From positions 1-62,372 of the forward strand of contig CALVGZ010000011.1 in the NCBI GenBank assembly GCA_944327225.1: a stretch of 62,372 nt of DNA, read 5' to 3'. This DNA is from Candidatus Gastranaerophilales bacterium (GTDB lineage Bacteria; Cyanobacteriota; Vampirovibrionia; Gastranaerophilales; Gastranaerophilaceae). Every line of letters starts with the position of its first letter. Position 1 is the first letter of the stretch. This document shows positions 18,548 through 27,361 of the stretch, one piece after another. A program made the position numbers and the translations under genes. Under the pieces are notes generated by a model. It ran no database searches. It saw only the letters and a list, made by a program, of their open reading frames with translations, and had not been told where the DNA came from.

Positions 18548-18623
18548 TTATTTCTCACGATTATCGGTATTTTGATAATAATATAAATTTTAATTATTTG
18601 CAAATTTACTCATTTTTAAAATT

Positions 18624-20234
18624 TTACTTGTTATATAAAATTTTAAATTCAAAACCATATTGAAAAGCCGACGGAATTTGAATACAAATATGCTCATATT
18701 CGCCTAAAATCGTATTAATACAATGAAAAGTACCGGGTTCTACAATAAGCATTTCACCTTCTTTTAAATTTTTATGTGTTAATTTACCATTTTGCATTAA
18801 TTCTAAAGTAGCTTCACCGTTTGTGACTAAATAAATTTCTTTTTGTTTTTTGTTTTCTTCATTTATATGTTTGTGTAAAGCTTCTGTTGAATGTATTTCC
18901 GACATTTTCACTGGTTCTTTTTTATTTGATTGAACAACAGAAACACCCGTTGATAAAGTCTCATAATCTTTATAAGCAAGCATAATAGAATTTGTAAGCC
19001 AACTTGTTCTTTCTGAATTCCAACAATTTATTTTATCATTCAAATTATATATAGATAATTCATCCGATATAAATTTTAAACCGGTTACATCAAATCCGCA
19101 TAAATTTTCTTTCTTCCACATGCCAATAATTAAATTTATTTCTTCTTCCAAAAAACCGTTTTCAAAAAGCATTTTTTTAAAAATTTCTTCGTTGGGATAT
19201 AACTTTCGCCAATATAAATTTTCCGATTTGAATTTTTTATTATCAAATAAAATTCTTTTTTGTCTCATTTTTTCAATAAGCAAGCAATTAAAATCACCAA
19301 TAAGATTTTTTCTTACTGATCTGCTATCCATTTTAACTTGTCTTGCTTGCATATAAAAAGGAAGCAAAGTATTAATTTCTTCTTGGGAAAAATCTAAATC
19401 AAGCATTTTTTTCTTAAAAAATTCTTCATTGCAACCAAAATTGAATTTTATGAAACCATTTTCTTCTTGATTTATGACTTTTTTTTGAAATAATTTATCG
19501 AGTAAAGTCTTTAAATATTCAATTATTTTTTTATCTTCGGTTGACAACAAAGCTCTTGCGGAATATAAAGCATTAATTAAGTTATTTTGTTGAGCCCATT
19601 TATTTATAGACATTTTGTTTAAGAAAAATTCATTCCTAAATTTTGAAGGAAGTAAAATATCACTTGAAAATCCACCGTTATAATGATGAGAATTGTTGCT
19701 TACTGCTTCTGAATATTTATTTCTAATATTATCATCTGGACAATCTTTCGAATATTTTTGATACCAATCAAATTCCTTTTTTGAGCTTATTACCAAAGGA
19801 TAACCCTTAGAAATTGTAATTTTTGCTTTTGTGCCTTTTTTTATACAAACAGCTGAATTTTCGGATATTTTTATAATTTTATCTTTATATTGAACAAAAC
19901 CCTCTGCTCCTTTTGGAAAAATAATTTGTGTATTAAGTTTAAACTCATCGTTTTTTTCAAGAAACGATATGGCATCTATTCCATATATTAAACTTGTTGA
20001 CGTCTCATCACCTAAAAAATAAGATTTATCAGAAGATTTTCTAAGCTCACTTATTTGGCCTGAAGAAGAAATAACTTCTGCTTTAATAATCTTCGGACTA
20101 CGCCCTGCAAAAAATATCGGAGCATTATTATTTTTACGTACGTCAAAATGAAAGGGGTTATTTGTATTTTTACTTATGGTATTTCCTTTTTTAAAAATTA
20201 TTTTAGTTGTATTATTTATAGAATTTATTTTCAT
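18624..20234 (-). CDS. Bicupin-like protein with F-x-G leader
   Basis: A 536-residue protein of unknown function. The N-terminus is MKINSINN, with IFFAG at 40-44. Residues ~75-160 look like a degenerate cupin barrel (GFVQYKDKIIKISENSAVCI, then a KGT turn) without metal ligands. The middle (~190-400) is helical. Residues ~440-525 are a canonical cupin with a complete metal site: HKH, then E in KEIYLVTNG, then EPGTFHCIN. The gene starts 44 bp after the phosphonoacetaldehyde reductase stop on the same strand, so it could be cotranscribed. Hydroxyethylphosphonate dioxygenase and methylphosphonate synthase are cupin enzymes acting on that pathway's product, but I see no specific match to them. A sugar-binding or isomerase-like cupin is an equal alternative. 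Confidence 0.6.
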   Translation of the reverse strand: MKINSINNTTKIIFKKGNTISKNTNNPFHFDVRKNNNAPIFFAGRSPKIIKAEVISSSGQISELRKSSDKSYFLGDETSTSLIYGIDAISFLEKNDEFKLNTQIIFPKGAEGFVQYKDKIIKISENSAVCIKKGTKAKITISKGYPLVISSKKEFDWYQKYSKDCPDDNIRNKYSEAVSNNSHHYNGGFSSDILLPSKFRNEFFLNKMSINKWAQQNNLINALYSARALLSTEDKKIIEYLKTLLDKLFQKKVINQEENGFIKFNFGCNEEFFKKKMLDLDFSQEEINTLLPFYMQARQVKMDSRSVRKNLIGDFNCLLIEKMRQKRILFDNKKFKSENLYWRKLYPNEEIFKKMLFENGFLEEEINLIIGMWKKENLCGFDVTGLKFISDELSIYNLNDKINCWNSERTSWLTNSIMLAYKDYETLSTGVSVVQSNKKEPVKMSEIHSTEALHKHINEENKKQKEIYLVTNGEATLELMQNGKLTHKNLKEGEMLIVEPGTFHCINTILGEYEHICIQIPSAFQYGFEFKILYNK

Positions 20235-20278
20235 ATCTAATACGGATAATTATTTAAAAACACTAAAATATTTTTTTG

Positions 20279-21271
20279 TCAAAATTTTTTTGAAATAAAT
20301 TTTCTCGGATTATTTTTCAATCTTTCAGAATCAATATAATCTATTTCATAATTTATTTGCTTTATTCCGATTTGTTCAAATAAATTTGAGAAATATTCAA
20401 AAGCATTAGAAATACCGATTAAAGAATATATTTCTTTCATTCTTTCTTTAACAAAATCAACCCCTCTTGGATCATTTAAAGTTTCAGTATCAATTTTTTT
20501 GTTGTACTCCATTAATCTTGCAATATTCAATGCAACGGCATGTCCATGAGGTAAGCCATATTTTGTTGTTATTGCATAAGACATAGCATGTGCTATTGTT
20601 GTTCTTGAAATATTAATGGCTCTGCCTGCTAAATTTGACGCCAGCATCATATTCTTGGAATATTCTTCATCGGATGAATTGACGTATTTTACAATATTAT
20701 CCCTGCATAATTTTATTGCTTCAATAGCGTATTGTCTGCTTTCTTCGGTTGATTTTGTTGCAAAATAAGACTCAATTGCTTGTGAATACGCGTCAAGTGC
20801 AGTTGTTGCTTTTAAATATTTTGGATTATTTTCAACAAATTGACTGTCAGCAATTGAAATATCAGGTAAAATCAAGGGACTATCCAAAGATTTTTTAATA
20901 CCGTTTTCATAATAAACGGCAAATTGAGTAACTTCGGAACCTGTGCCTGATGTTGTCGGGATTGCGACAAGTTTTAAATTTAATTTATTTTTAAATTTAA
21001 AAATTTTTGCAAAATCTATAACGCTTCCGCCGCCTATTGCAATAATTATATCGAAATTTAAATTATTATTAAACAACAATATGGCCTTTTCAATATCTTC
21101 AATTTTAGGATTTGTTAAAAAATCGTTGTAAAAAGTTGGGTTTTTAAGATATTTTTCAACAATAGGTTTAATTTTTTCAAAAGATTTTTTTCCGCAAAAA
21201 ACAAGAGGGTTTTTAAAATTAATTTTCAAAAGCTCGCAAATTGCACCTTTATATACAAAATTATTTTTCAT
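20279..21271 (-). CDS. Phosphonoacetaldehyde reductase (iron-containing alcohol dehydrogenase family)
   Basis: A 330-residue dehydrogenase. GGGSVIDFAK and TTSGTGSEVT form the NAD(P)-binding and pyrophosphate loops of the group III alcohol dehydrogenases. The metal region reads ALDAYSQAIESY: the usual second ligand His of D-x3-H is replaced by Gln, as I recall for PhpC-type phosphonoacetaldehyde reductases. The remaining His residues are in IAHAMSY and LPHGHAVAL. The expected reaction is phosphonoacetaldehyde to 2-hydroxyethylphosphonate in the cytoplasm. The start overlaps the end of the decarboxylase gene by 11 bp, with GGAG inside that gene. Placement as third gene after pepM and the decarboxylase supports the call more than sequence alone. 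Confidence 0.82.
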   Translation of the reverse strand: MKNNFVYKGAICELLKINFKNPLVFCGKKSFEKIKPIVEKYLKNPTFYNDFLTNPKIEDIEKAILLFNNNLNFDIIIAIGGGSVIDFAKIFKFKNKLNLKLVAIPTTSGTGSEVTQFAVYYENGIKKSLDSPLILPDISIADSQFVENNPKYLKATTALDAYSQAIESYFATKSTEESRQYAIEAIKLCRDNIVKYVNSSDEEYSKNMMLASNLAGRAINISRTTIAHAMSYAITTKYGLPHGHAVALNIARLMEYNKKIDTETLNDPRGVDFVKERMKEIYSLIGISNAFEYFSNLFEQIGIKQINYEIDYIDSERLKNNPRKFISKKF

Positions 21272-22358
21272 TTAATTTCTCCATAAAAGCTTTTTTGTTT
21301 TCTGTTGGAGATTTTTCAGGCCTTGGAAGATTTTTGGCGTCATCAGGTCTTATTTTAATTTCCAAAAAAGAAAGTTCTTTGTTTTTAATAAATTCCGGCA
21401 AAATTTTTTCAAGTTCGAGTTGAGTTTTTGTTGTATATATCTTTTTATAACCTGCACCTTTAAAAATTTCACAAAAATCCATTATTTCTGCTGATGTAGG
21501 TTGAGATCCGACTGAATTATGAACAAAATTATTTAATAAAATATGTTTAAAATTGCAGGGAGATTTAACCGCTATTGTACCAATGGCACCAAGGTGCATT
21601 AACAAAGCACCGTCACCATCAAGACAAAATATTGTTTTATCCTTCTTATTTAAAGCTACAGATAAAGCAATGGAGCTGGCATGTCCCATAGAACCGACAG
21701 TTAAAAAATTTCTTGAATTATCTTTTGAATTTTTATAAAGTTCTCTTGAAATATAACCTGTAGTTGAAACAAAAAAAGAATCACGAGGTGCCAATTTTAA
21801 TATTGTATTTATTGCCATTTCTCTGGTTAATTCAAATTCTTGAAAAATATTTTTATTTATTATTTCTTTTTCAAAAGCACCTTTTTTAACCACAAAAGCA
21901 AAAGATTTTTTTGTTTTGTTCATATATTCTTTTGCTGTTAAAAGCTGTTTTTTTACAATGTTTATATCATTTGATAAAATTTCATTTTTTAAGTCAATAC
22001 AATTTAATAATTCTCTTGTTAAAAGCCCCTGTTTAAAATGCTGCGGCTCGTCCTTTATATCGGGTTCGCCTCTCCAGCCAATAATGAATAATAAAGGTAT
22101 TTCATAAATATCTGCTAAAGATAAAATTGGATTAATTGCATTTCCAAGTCCCGAATTTTGCATATAAATAACAGGAATTTTACCTGTTGAAAGATAATGC
22201 CCGCAACCCATTGCAACTGCATTTCCTTCGTTTGCGGTTATTGTATTTTCCATATTTAAAATCTCAGAACAAAAAGATTTTAAAAGACTGTCGGGGACTC
22301 CAAAAAATGTTTTAAAATTTTGTTCTTTTAGGGCATTAACGAAGTCTTTTGCAAGCAT
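21261..22358 (-). CDS. ppd: Phosphonopyruvate decarboxylase
   Basis: A 365-residue thiamine-diphosphate enzyme that converts phosphonopyruvate to phosphonoacetaldehyde, making phosphonate synthesis irreversible. Glu44 in TANEGNAVAMG is the cofactor-activating glutamate. The ThDP/Mg motif runs from GDG (248-250) to NN (276-277), followed by FVHNSVGSQPT, which is characteristic of this enzyme. The length matches the single-chain family (~370-380). It starts one base after the pepM stop codon and overlaps the reductase by 11 bp, so the three genes form one tight operon. Confidence 0.92.
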   Translation of the reverse strand: MLAKDFVNALKEQNFKTFFGVPDSLLKSFCSEILNMENTITANEGNAVAMGCGHYLSTGKIPVIYMQNSGLGNAINPILSLADIYEIPLLFIIGWRGEPDIKDEPQHFKQGLLTRELLNCIDLKNEILSNDINIVKKQLLTAKEYMNKTKKSFAFVVKKGAFEKEIINKNIFQEFELTREMAINTILKLAPRDSFFVSTTGYISRELYKNSKDNSRNFLTVGSMGHASSIALSVALNKKDKTIFCLDGDGALLMHLGAIGTIAVKSPCNFKHILLNNFVHNSVGSQPTSAEIMDFCEIFKGAGYKKIYTTKTQLELEKILPEFIKNKELSFLEIKIRPDDAKNLPRPEKSPTENKKAFMEKLNEK

Positions 22359-22359
22359 T

Positions 22360-23679
22360 TTAACGACCTCCGGGAATTAAATTTAAAATGTCATTTATTT
22401 TCATGCAATATTCATCAGATGCCTCTTTACATCTGTGATTTTTTAAAATACTTTTTGCACTATTAACCATCGCAGGCCATGCAGCTCTTAAAAGATGATT
22501 TGCATATATCACAACCTTTATGTCATTTTCAATCAATTCTTCTTCCGTAACCTCGCTATATGAAGAAGGCACAACTATTAGAGGTTTTTTATTTTCCAAA
22601 GTATTATAAATTCTTGCAAATTCCCTTATTTCATCGAAGGTTTTTTGTCTTGAATGTATCATGATACCGTCAGCTCCGGCTTCAAGATATATTTTAGCCC
22701 GATTTATGGCATCATTTATACCTTTTTCTAAAATTAAACTTTCAATTCTTGCTATAATCATAAAATCATCGGTTACTTGAGCTTGTTTTCCGGCTTTAAT
22801 CTTTAAAGCAAAGTCCTCGGGGTTGTCTTGATTTTGTTCAACATCTAAACCAAAGAGAGAATTTTTCTTTAAACCGATTTTATCTTCTATAATTATCGCT
22901 GAAACCCCGAGACGTTCAAGTGTTTTAACCGTAAAAACAAAATGTTCGCAAGGTCCCCCGTTATCTCCATCGTATATTACAGGTTTTGTTGTAACATCTA
23001 AAATGTCGTTTAAAGTAGACATTCTGGATGTTGTATCTAAATAACCTGTATCAGGTTTTCCTTGTGCAGCGGATTGAGTTAAAGACGATAACCAAATGCC
23101 GTCAAATTCAACCTTTCTTCCTTCTTGCTCAACTGAAACATTTTCAACAATTAAACCGCTTAATCCGTTATGAGCTTCTAAAATAGTTACCAATTCTTTA
23201 GAATTTAAAAGACGTTTAAATCTTTTTCCTCTAATTTCCGGAGTTGTTCCCACTTCTTTTAAAATCTTATTAAGTTTAGTTGAAGAAATACCTTCTGTAT
23301 ATGGTATATCAATTACTTTTCCACCCCATTCTTTCATAACTTCAATTATTTTTTGTCTGGTTTGAGCTTGAACTCCAGTTTTCCAATCGTCACCATGAAG
23401 CACATAATCAGGTTTAATTTTTAAAATATTTGGGACGTAATCAAGAGTTTCTTGTGCTATAACCTCGCTAACTCCCTTAACATTTTCAACAACTACTTTT
23501 CTCTGTTCAAATGTCATATAAGGAAGTCTTTTATAGCTTGCAATGGCTTTATCAGTTAAAAGTCCCACAATAATTTTGCCGCCACCTTCATTATTTAAAA
23601 TTTTTCTTGCCTCATTTATTATGTTTAAATGTCCGGGGTGTAATAAATCCGCACTCATTCCTATATAAATTTTTTTCAT
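22360..23679 (-). CDS. pepM: Phosphoenolpyruvate phosphomutase fused to an N-terminal cytidylyltransferase
   Basis: A 439-residue two-domain enzyme. Residues 1-~145 form an HxGH-class cytidylyltransferase ([10 protein letters not shown] with HPGH at 14-17; GISSTKLNK at 130-138). Residues ~160-439 form a PEP mutase of the isocitrate-lyase superfamily with the diagnostic EDK-x5-NS motif (EDK 265-267, NS 273-274) and the Mg-binding DGDNGG. The mutase makes the C-P bond (PEP to phosphonopyruvate). The fused domain probably activates the pathway's end product with CTP. The frame is open to 23805, but ATG 23679 with GGAG upstream matches the family start MKKIYIGMS. It heads the three-gene phosphonate operon. 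Confidence 0.93.
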   Translation of the reverse strand: MKKIYIGMSADLLHPGHLNIINEARKILNNEGGGKIIVGLLTDKAIASYKRLPYMTFEQRKVVVENVKGVSEVIAQETLDYVPNILKIKPDYVLHGDDWKTGVQAQTRQKIIEVMKEWGGKVIDIPYTEGISSTKLNKILKEVGTTPEIRGKRFKRLLNSKELVTILEAHNGLSGLIVENVSVEQEGRKVEFDGIWLSSLTQSAAQGKPDTGYLDTTSRMSTLNDILDVTTKPVIYDGDNGGPCEHFVFTVKTLERLGVSAIIIEDKIGLKKNSLFGLDVEQNQDNPEDFALKIKAGKQAQVTDDFMIIARIESLILEKGINDAINRAKIYLEAGADGIMIHSRQKTFDEIREFARIYNTLENKKPLIVVPSSYSEVTEEELIENDIKVVIYANHLLRAAWPAMVNSAKSILKNHRCKEASDEYCMKINDILNLIPGGR

Positions 23680-23711
23680 TTTAACTCCGAAATTAAATAG
23701 TTTATTTTTAA

Positions 23712-23740
23712 ATAATACCTTATTTATGTTGCAATAACAA
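23712..23740 (-). promoter_or_regulatory. Sigma-70-type promoter of the phosphonate operon
   Basis: On the minus strand TTGTTA (23735-23740) and TATTAT (23712-23717) are separated by 17 bp. The inferred leader to the pepM ATG is about 25 nt and includes GGAG. Confidence 0.5.
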
Positions 23741-23746
23741 TAATTA

Positions 23747-23752
23747 TATAGT
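23747..23752 (+). promoter_or_regulatory. Possible -10 of the divergent glycan operon
   Basis: TATAGT lies 30 bp upstream of the ATG at 23782, leaving a short leader that carries GCGGAG. No convincing -35 was found. It faces away from the pepM promoter in a 102-bp shared intergenic region. Confidence 0.35.
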
Positions 23753-23781
23753 ATCTTTAAAACATTAGCGGAGTTTATTAT

Positions 23782-24183
23782 ATGTCTGAAGATTTTAGAA
23801 CACATTTAGAAAATATCGGATTTGAAAAATATCTGAATAAATTAAAGAAAAAATTAAAAAATAAAACTTCAATAATATACGGGGCGGGAAGTTTTTTTAA
23901 ATATATAAATGAAAACTATGATTTATCAGATTTAAATATAATCGGAATTTCCGATATGAAATTTGACGAAAATAATGAAGGAAACGATTTTTTAGGATAT
24001 AAAATGATACCTAAAGATAAAATCGTAAATTATAAGCCTGATTATGTGCTTGTTACAACTTTAAAATATATAAGTATTGTTGAAGATTTTGAAATAAATA
24101 TTTTAAATAAAACTAAAATTAAGGTTTTACCATTGGCAAAACTCCCTATCTTGCAATTAATTAAAGATATCTGGATGAATTAA
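23782..24183 (+). CDS. Small Rossmann-like nucleotide-binding protein
   Basis: A 133-residue protein with a dinucleotide- or nucleotide-sugar-binding fold start, [13 protein letters not shown] (residues ~33-45), followed by an alternating beta/alpha pattern ([18 protein letters not shown]). Stand-alone versions of this domain often sit beside polysaccharide-modifying genes or at the N-terminus of capsule enzymes. GGAG precedes the ATG. Its stop overlaps the next start as TAATG, so it is translationally coupled to the transferase. It runs divergently from pepM. The ligand is unknown. Confidence 0.6.
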   Translation: MSEDFRTHLENIGFEKYLNKLKKKLKNKTSIIYGAGSFFKYINENYDLSDLNIIGISDMKFDENNEGNDFLGYKMIPKDKIVNYKPDYVLVTTLKYISIVEDFEINILNKTKIKVLPLAKLPILQLIKDIWMN

Positions 24184-25484
24184 TGTATATATCTTATGAA
24201 AAAATATTTAATACAATGGCACTTTTTGCTCCAATAAAACTTGGAGTGAAAATAAAAAAAATCGGACAAAAATTAAAAATAAAAAGTAATTTAAGATATA
24301 TTTCAAAAAATAAAAAAGAAGTCATAAAAAAATTAAAAGAAAAGTTTAAAAATAATCAAAAAATTAATGTGGTTTTTTATATTTATGACGAAACAAAATG
24401 GAAATCTCAAAGTATATACGATATTTTTGAAAATAATGACAAATTTACTCCTTATATTTTTGTTTCTAAAAATTGTTCTCCTGAAAACAATATGAATTTT
24501 CAAACAAAAAATGACATAAAAAAAGTTTATGATTTTTTTGAAAATAAAAAAATGAGAGTTTTTTATGCTTATGATTTTGAAAAAGATGATTATATACCAT
24601 TTAATGAAATGCCGATTAAGCCTGATATAGTTTTTTATTCTCATCCTTGGTATATCTATGAAACACAAGGTCCAGTAATGGTTTCAGAATATGCAATAAC
24701 TTGTTATATACCATATTTTTTGGCTACATCTGTTTCCCCTATTGAATATTATACAAAATTTCACCAATATGTTGAAAATCATTATGTTTTAAATGATTTA
24801 ATTAAAAATTATTATGCAAAAAATATGGACAACAAAGGCAAAAATCTTAAATCAACAGGTCATCCTATGTTAGATTATTTTTACTTGAATAAAAATAAAC
24901 AATATGAAAATAAAAACTATACAATTTATGCTCCGCACTGGTCAGTCGATAAAAATAATAATTTACATTGGGGCACCTTTCTTGATTTAGGCTATAAAAT
25001 TTTAAATTTTGCAAAATCTCATCCTGAGCTAAATTGGGTATATAAACCTCATCCTTGTCTTGAAAGCTATTTAATTGTGAATAAATATTTTTCAAAAGAT
25101 GAAATTGATTTGTATAGAAAGGAATGGAAAAATATCGGGCAAATTGTGGAAACGGGCGATTATCTTGATTTATTTATGCAATCAAAAGCTCTCATAACCG
25201 ATTGCGGTTCATTTGAAACTGAATATTTTTTAACTCAAAAACCACTAATCCACTTAAAATCAAATATTGACCCAACTCCCTTTAATCCTTCGGTAGATAA
25301 AATCGTAAAATCCTGTTATGAGGCAGAAAACTTTGACGAATTGGAGAAAATTTTAAATGAAGTTTTAATTAAAAATAACGATTACAAATCAGACCAAAGA
25401 AAAAAAGTATACAAAGAATTAGGTTATGAGAATAATTATGCTGCAAAAAATATTTTGGAGGATATTTTAAATTGCCTGAAATAA
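24183..25484 (+). CDS. CDP-glycerol glycerophosphotransferase-like enzyme (TagB/TagF family)
   Basis: A 433-residue protein of the teichoic-acid polymerase family, GT-B fold. Family landmarks are IYAPHWSVD, NWVYKPHP and TDCGSFETEYFLTQKPLIHL, the last corresponding to the TDYSS...DY...KP motif of TagF. These enzymes move a phospho-alditol from a CDP-linked donor. Because the opposite operon encodes a cytidylyltransferase fused to PEP mutase, the likely donor here is a CMP-phosphonate, so the enzyme may transfer a phosphonate to a glycan; this is inference. It overlaps the upstream gene by one base and the downstream gene by 13 bases. Confidence 0.8.
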   Translation: MYISYEKIFNTMALFAPIKLGVKIKKIGQKLKIKSNLRYISKNKKEVIKKLKEKFKNNQKINVVFYIYDETKWKSQSIYDIFENNDKFTPYIFVSKNCSPENNMNFQTKNDIKKVYDFFENKKMRVFYAYDFEKDDYIPFNEMPIKPDIVFYSHPWYIYETQGPVMVSEYAITCYIPYFLATSVSPIEYYTKFHQYVENHYVLNDLIKNYYAKNMDNKGKNLKSTGHPMLDYFYLNKNKQYENKNYTIYAPHWSVDKNNNLHWGTFLDLGYKILNFAKSHPELNWVYKPHPCLESYLIVNKYFSKDEIDLYRKEWKNIGQIVETGDYLDLFMQSKALITDCGSFETEYFLTQKPLIHLKSNIDPTPFNPSVDKIVKSCYEAENFDELEKILNEVLIKNNDYKSDQRKKVYKELGYENNYAAKNILEDILNCLK

Positions 25485-26473
25485 GTATAATAACCCCATT
25501 TTATAATAGTGAAAAATATCTTGAACAGTGCATTTTAAGTGTTCTTGAACAAAATTTTGAAAACTTTGAATTAATTTTAATTAATGACGGCTCAATTGAT
25601 AATTCTTTTAAAATCGCTCAAAAATATCTTTCAGATAATAGAGTACAGATTTTTTCAAAAGAAAACGAAGGTCAAGGAGTTGCAAGAAATTTTGCTATTA
25701 AAAAGGCAAAAGGTGAAATTATTTTATATCTTGATTCAGATGATTGGCTTGAAAAAAATGCACTTTCGGAAATATACAAAAAATTTAGCCAAGACAATCC
25801 TGATATATTATTTTTTAATGCGTATAAATTTTTTGAAGAAACAAGACAAAAAAATGAATACAGATATATTGACTCATATTTTTTGAAGTATAAAGAAAAT
25901 ATTTTTTCAGCCGAAACTGCTCCGAATATACTTTTTGATACAGGCGGATTGCCTTTTAGAGCCTACAAAAAAGATTTTTTAATTAAAAATGATATAAAAT
26001 ACTCCGAAACAAGATTTATAGAAGATTCGGAATTTTATGTAAAAGCACTTTTATATGCTGAAAAAATTTGTTGTTTAAATCAATATTTAGTAAATTACAG
26101 AATTCATGAAAACTCAACAACCTTTACACAAAATAAAAGAATAAAAACAATAAAAGACACATTTTTTACTTGTGAAAATATATTAAAAAATTCAAAATAT
26201 TATAAAAATAAAAAAATTATAAATTCATTTTTAAATAACAGATTAAGACAATTATTCTATTATTTTGCAATTTGTGACAAAAAAAACAGAAAAAAATATT
26301 TTTACATGTTTAAAATTATTGCAAAATACATAAAAAATACTTATTCTTTTGATTTTGTACAAAAAAATACTCAATTTTTTAAACTAAATGATATAATTAG
26401 ACAAAACTATGAATTATATGAACTTAAAAAAAGATTTTTATTAACGAAAATATTTTTAAAACATTACTTTTAA
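25472..26473 (+). CDS. Family 2 glycosyltransferase
   Basis: A 333-residue GT-A glycosyltransferase. It opens with EISIITPFYNSEKYLEQCI, has LINDGSIDNS, then NEGQGVARNFAIKKAKGEI and the metal-binding YLDSDDWLE. The C-terminal third is Lys/Asn-rich, without an evident membrane helix. The start is TTG at 25472, chosen because the family N-terminus begins there and GGAGG lies 10 nt upstream, within the transferase gene. It is expected to build the cell-surface glycan of this locus; donor sugar unknown. Confidence 0.88.
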   Translation: MPEISIITPFYNSEKYLEQCILSVLEQNFENFELILINDGSIDNSFKIAQKYLSDNRVQIFSKENEGQGVARNFAIKKAKGEIILYLDSDDWLEKNALSEIYKKFSQDNPDILFFNAYKFFEETRQKNEYRYIDSYFLKYKENIFSAETAPNILFDTGGLPFRAYKKDFLIKNDIKYSETRFIEDSEFYVKALLYAEKICCLNQYLVNYRIHENSTTFTQNKRIKTIKDTFFTCENILKNSKYYKNKKIINSFLNNRLRQLFYYFAICDKKNRKKYFYMFKIIAKYIKNTYSFDFVQKNTQFFKLNDIIRQNYELYELKKRFLLTKIFLKHYF

Positions 26474-26485
26474 AAAGGAAATATA

Positions 26486-27361
26486 ATGAAACTTTCAACT
26501 TTGGTTAGAATAGTAAATCAATTTAAAAATTTATCTGATAAAATTTTGCCTTGTACCTTTCAGGATTTTTTGTCTAGAAAATTAGGTAAAGGAACATACT
26601 TATCGCAAGTTGAATTTCATCTTGTTGACCATTGTAATTTAAATTGTGCTCATTGCAACCATTTTACCCCGTTAGCAGATGAGAATTTCTGCAAAATAGA
26701 TGACATAATTTCTGATTTTAAAAAATTAAAAACAATTTTTGATAATATTGGAAAAATTTTTATTTTGGGCGGAGAACCGCTTTTGCATCCTGAACTTTTA
26801 GATATTTTAGAGCCTTTGAGAACAATTTATCCAAAAAGCGAAATAATTATTATTACGAACGGGATTTTACTTGATAAACAAAATGAAAATTTCTTTAAGA
26901 TGCTAAAAAAATATAATATTGCCATTTCAATGACACATTATCCTATAAAAGTAGATTATGAAGGATGGATAAAAAAACTTGATGAAATGGGTATAAAAGC
27001 ATATTATTTCAGTTTGGATAGAAACAAAATGAGAAAACAAAATCTTAATTTAGAAGGAAAAAATAATAAAAATAAAGCTTTTTCAATGTGTATAGAAAAA
27101 AGATGTCATTTTGTCAGAGATGGAAAACTCTATATCTGTACACCCATTCCAAATATATGTTTTTTAAATAAATATTTTAATGTTAACTTTGAAGTCACGA
27201 AAAACGATTATATAGATTTAAACAAAATTAAAAGTGCTTCAAAAATTAATTCAATGTTTAAAAAACCCGTTAACTTTTGCAAATATTGCAATGATAAAGA
27301 AATTGAATTTGATACCTATAAAATATCCAAGAAAGAAATTAATGAATGGGTTAAATCATAG
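26486..27361 (+). CDS. Radical SAM protein of the glycan/phosphonate locus
   Basis: A 291-residue radical SAM enzyme. The cluster motif is DHCNLNCAHC (C-x3-C-x2-C), and LGGEPLLHPELL is the SAM-binding GGE motif. Further cysteines near the C-terminus (MCIEKRC, YICTPIPNIC, FCKYC) suggest a SPASM-like auxiliary iron-sulfur site. Such proteins often accompany capsule or LPS loci, where their reactions are mostly unproven. AAGGAAA precedes the ATG and the gap from the glycosyltransferase is 12 bp, so it closes the plus-strand operon. Its end overlaps the convergent phosphatase gene by 11 bp. Confidence 0.82.
   Translation: MKLSTLVRIVNQFKNLSDKILPCTFQDFLSRKLGKGTYLSQVEFHLVDHCNLNCAHCNHFTPLADENFCKIDDIISDFKKLKTIFDNIGKIFILGGEPLLHPELLDILEPLRTIYPKSEIIIITNGILLDKQNENFFKMLKKYNIAISMTHYPIKVDYEGWIKKLDEMGIKAYYFSLDRNKMRKQNLNLEGKNNKNKAFSMCIEKRCHFVRDGKLYICTPIPNICFLNKYFNVNFEVTKNDYIDLNKIKSASKINSMFKKPVNFCKYCNDKEIEFDTYKISKKEINEWVKS

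Noticed and set aside
18624-20234. Direct call as methylphosphonate synthase or HEPD
   Set aside because: Metal ligands lie in the C-terminal cupin rather than the N-terminal one, and no specific motif match is visible.
22360-23805. Longer pepM frame starting at 23805
   Set aside because: The extra 42 residues run through the promoter region, have no family counterpart, and lack a ribosome binding site; ATG 23679 has GGAG.
24333-24668. Minus-strand frame inside the TagF-like gene
   Set aside because: Ile/Phe/Lys-rich shadow of an AT-rich coding region; the plus-strand gene has clear family motifs.
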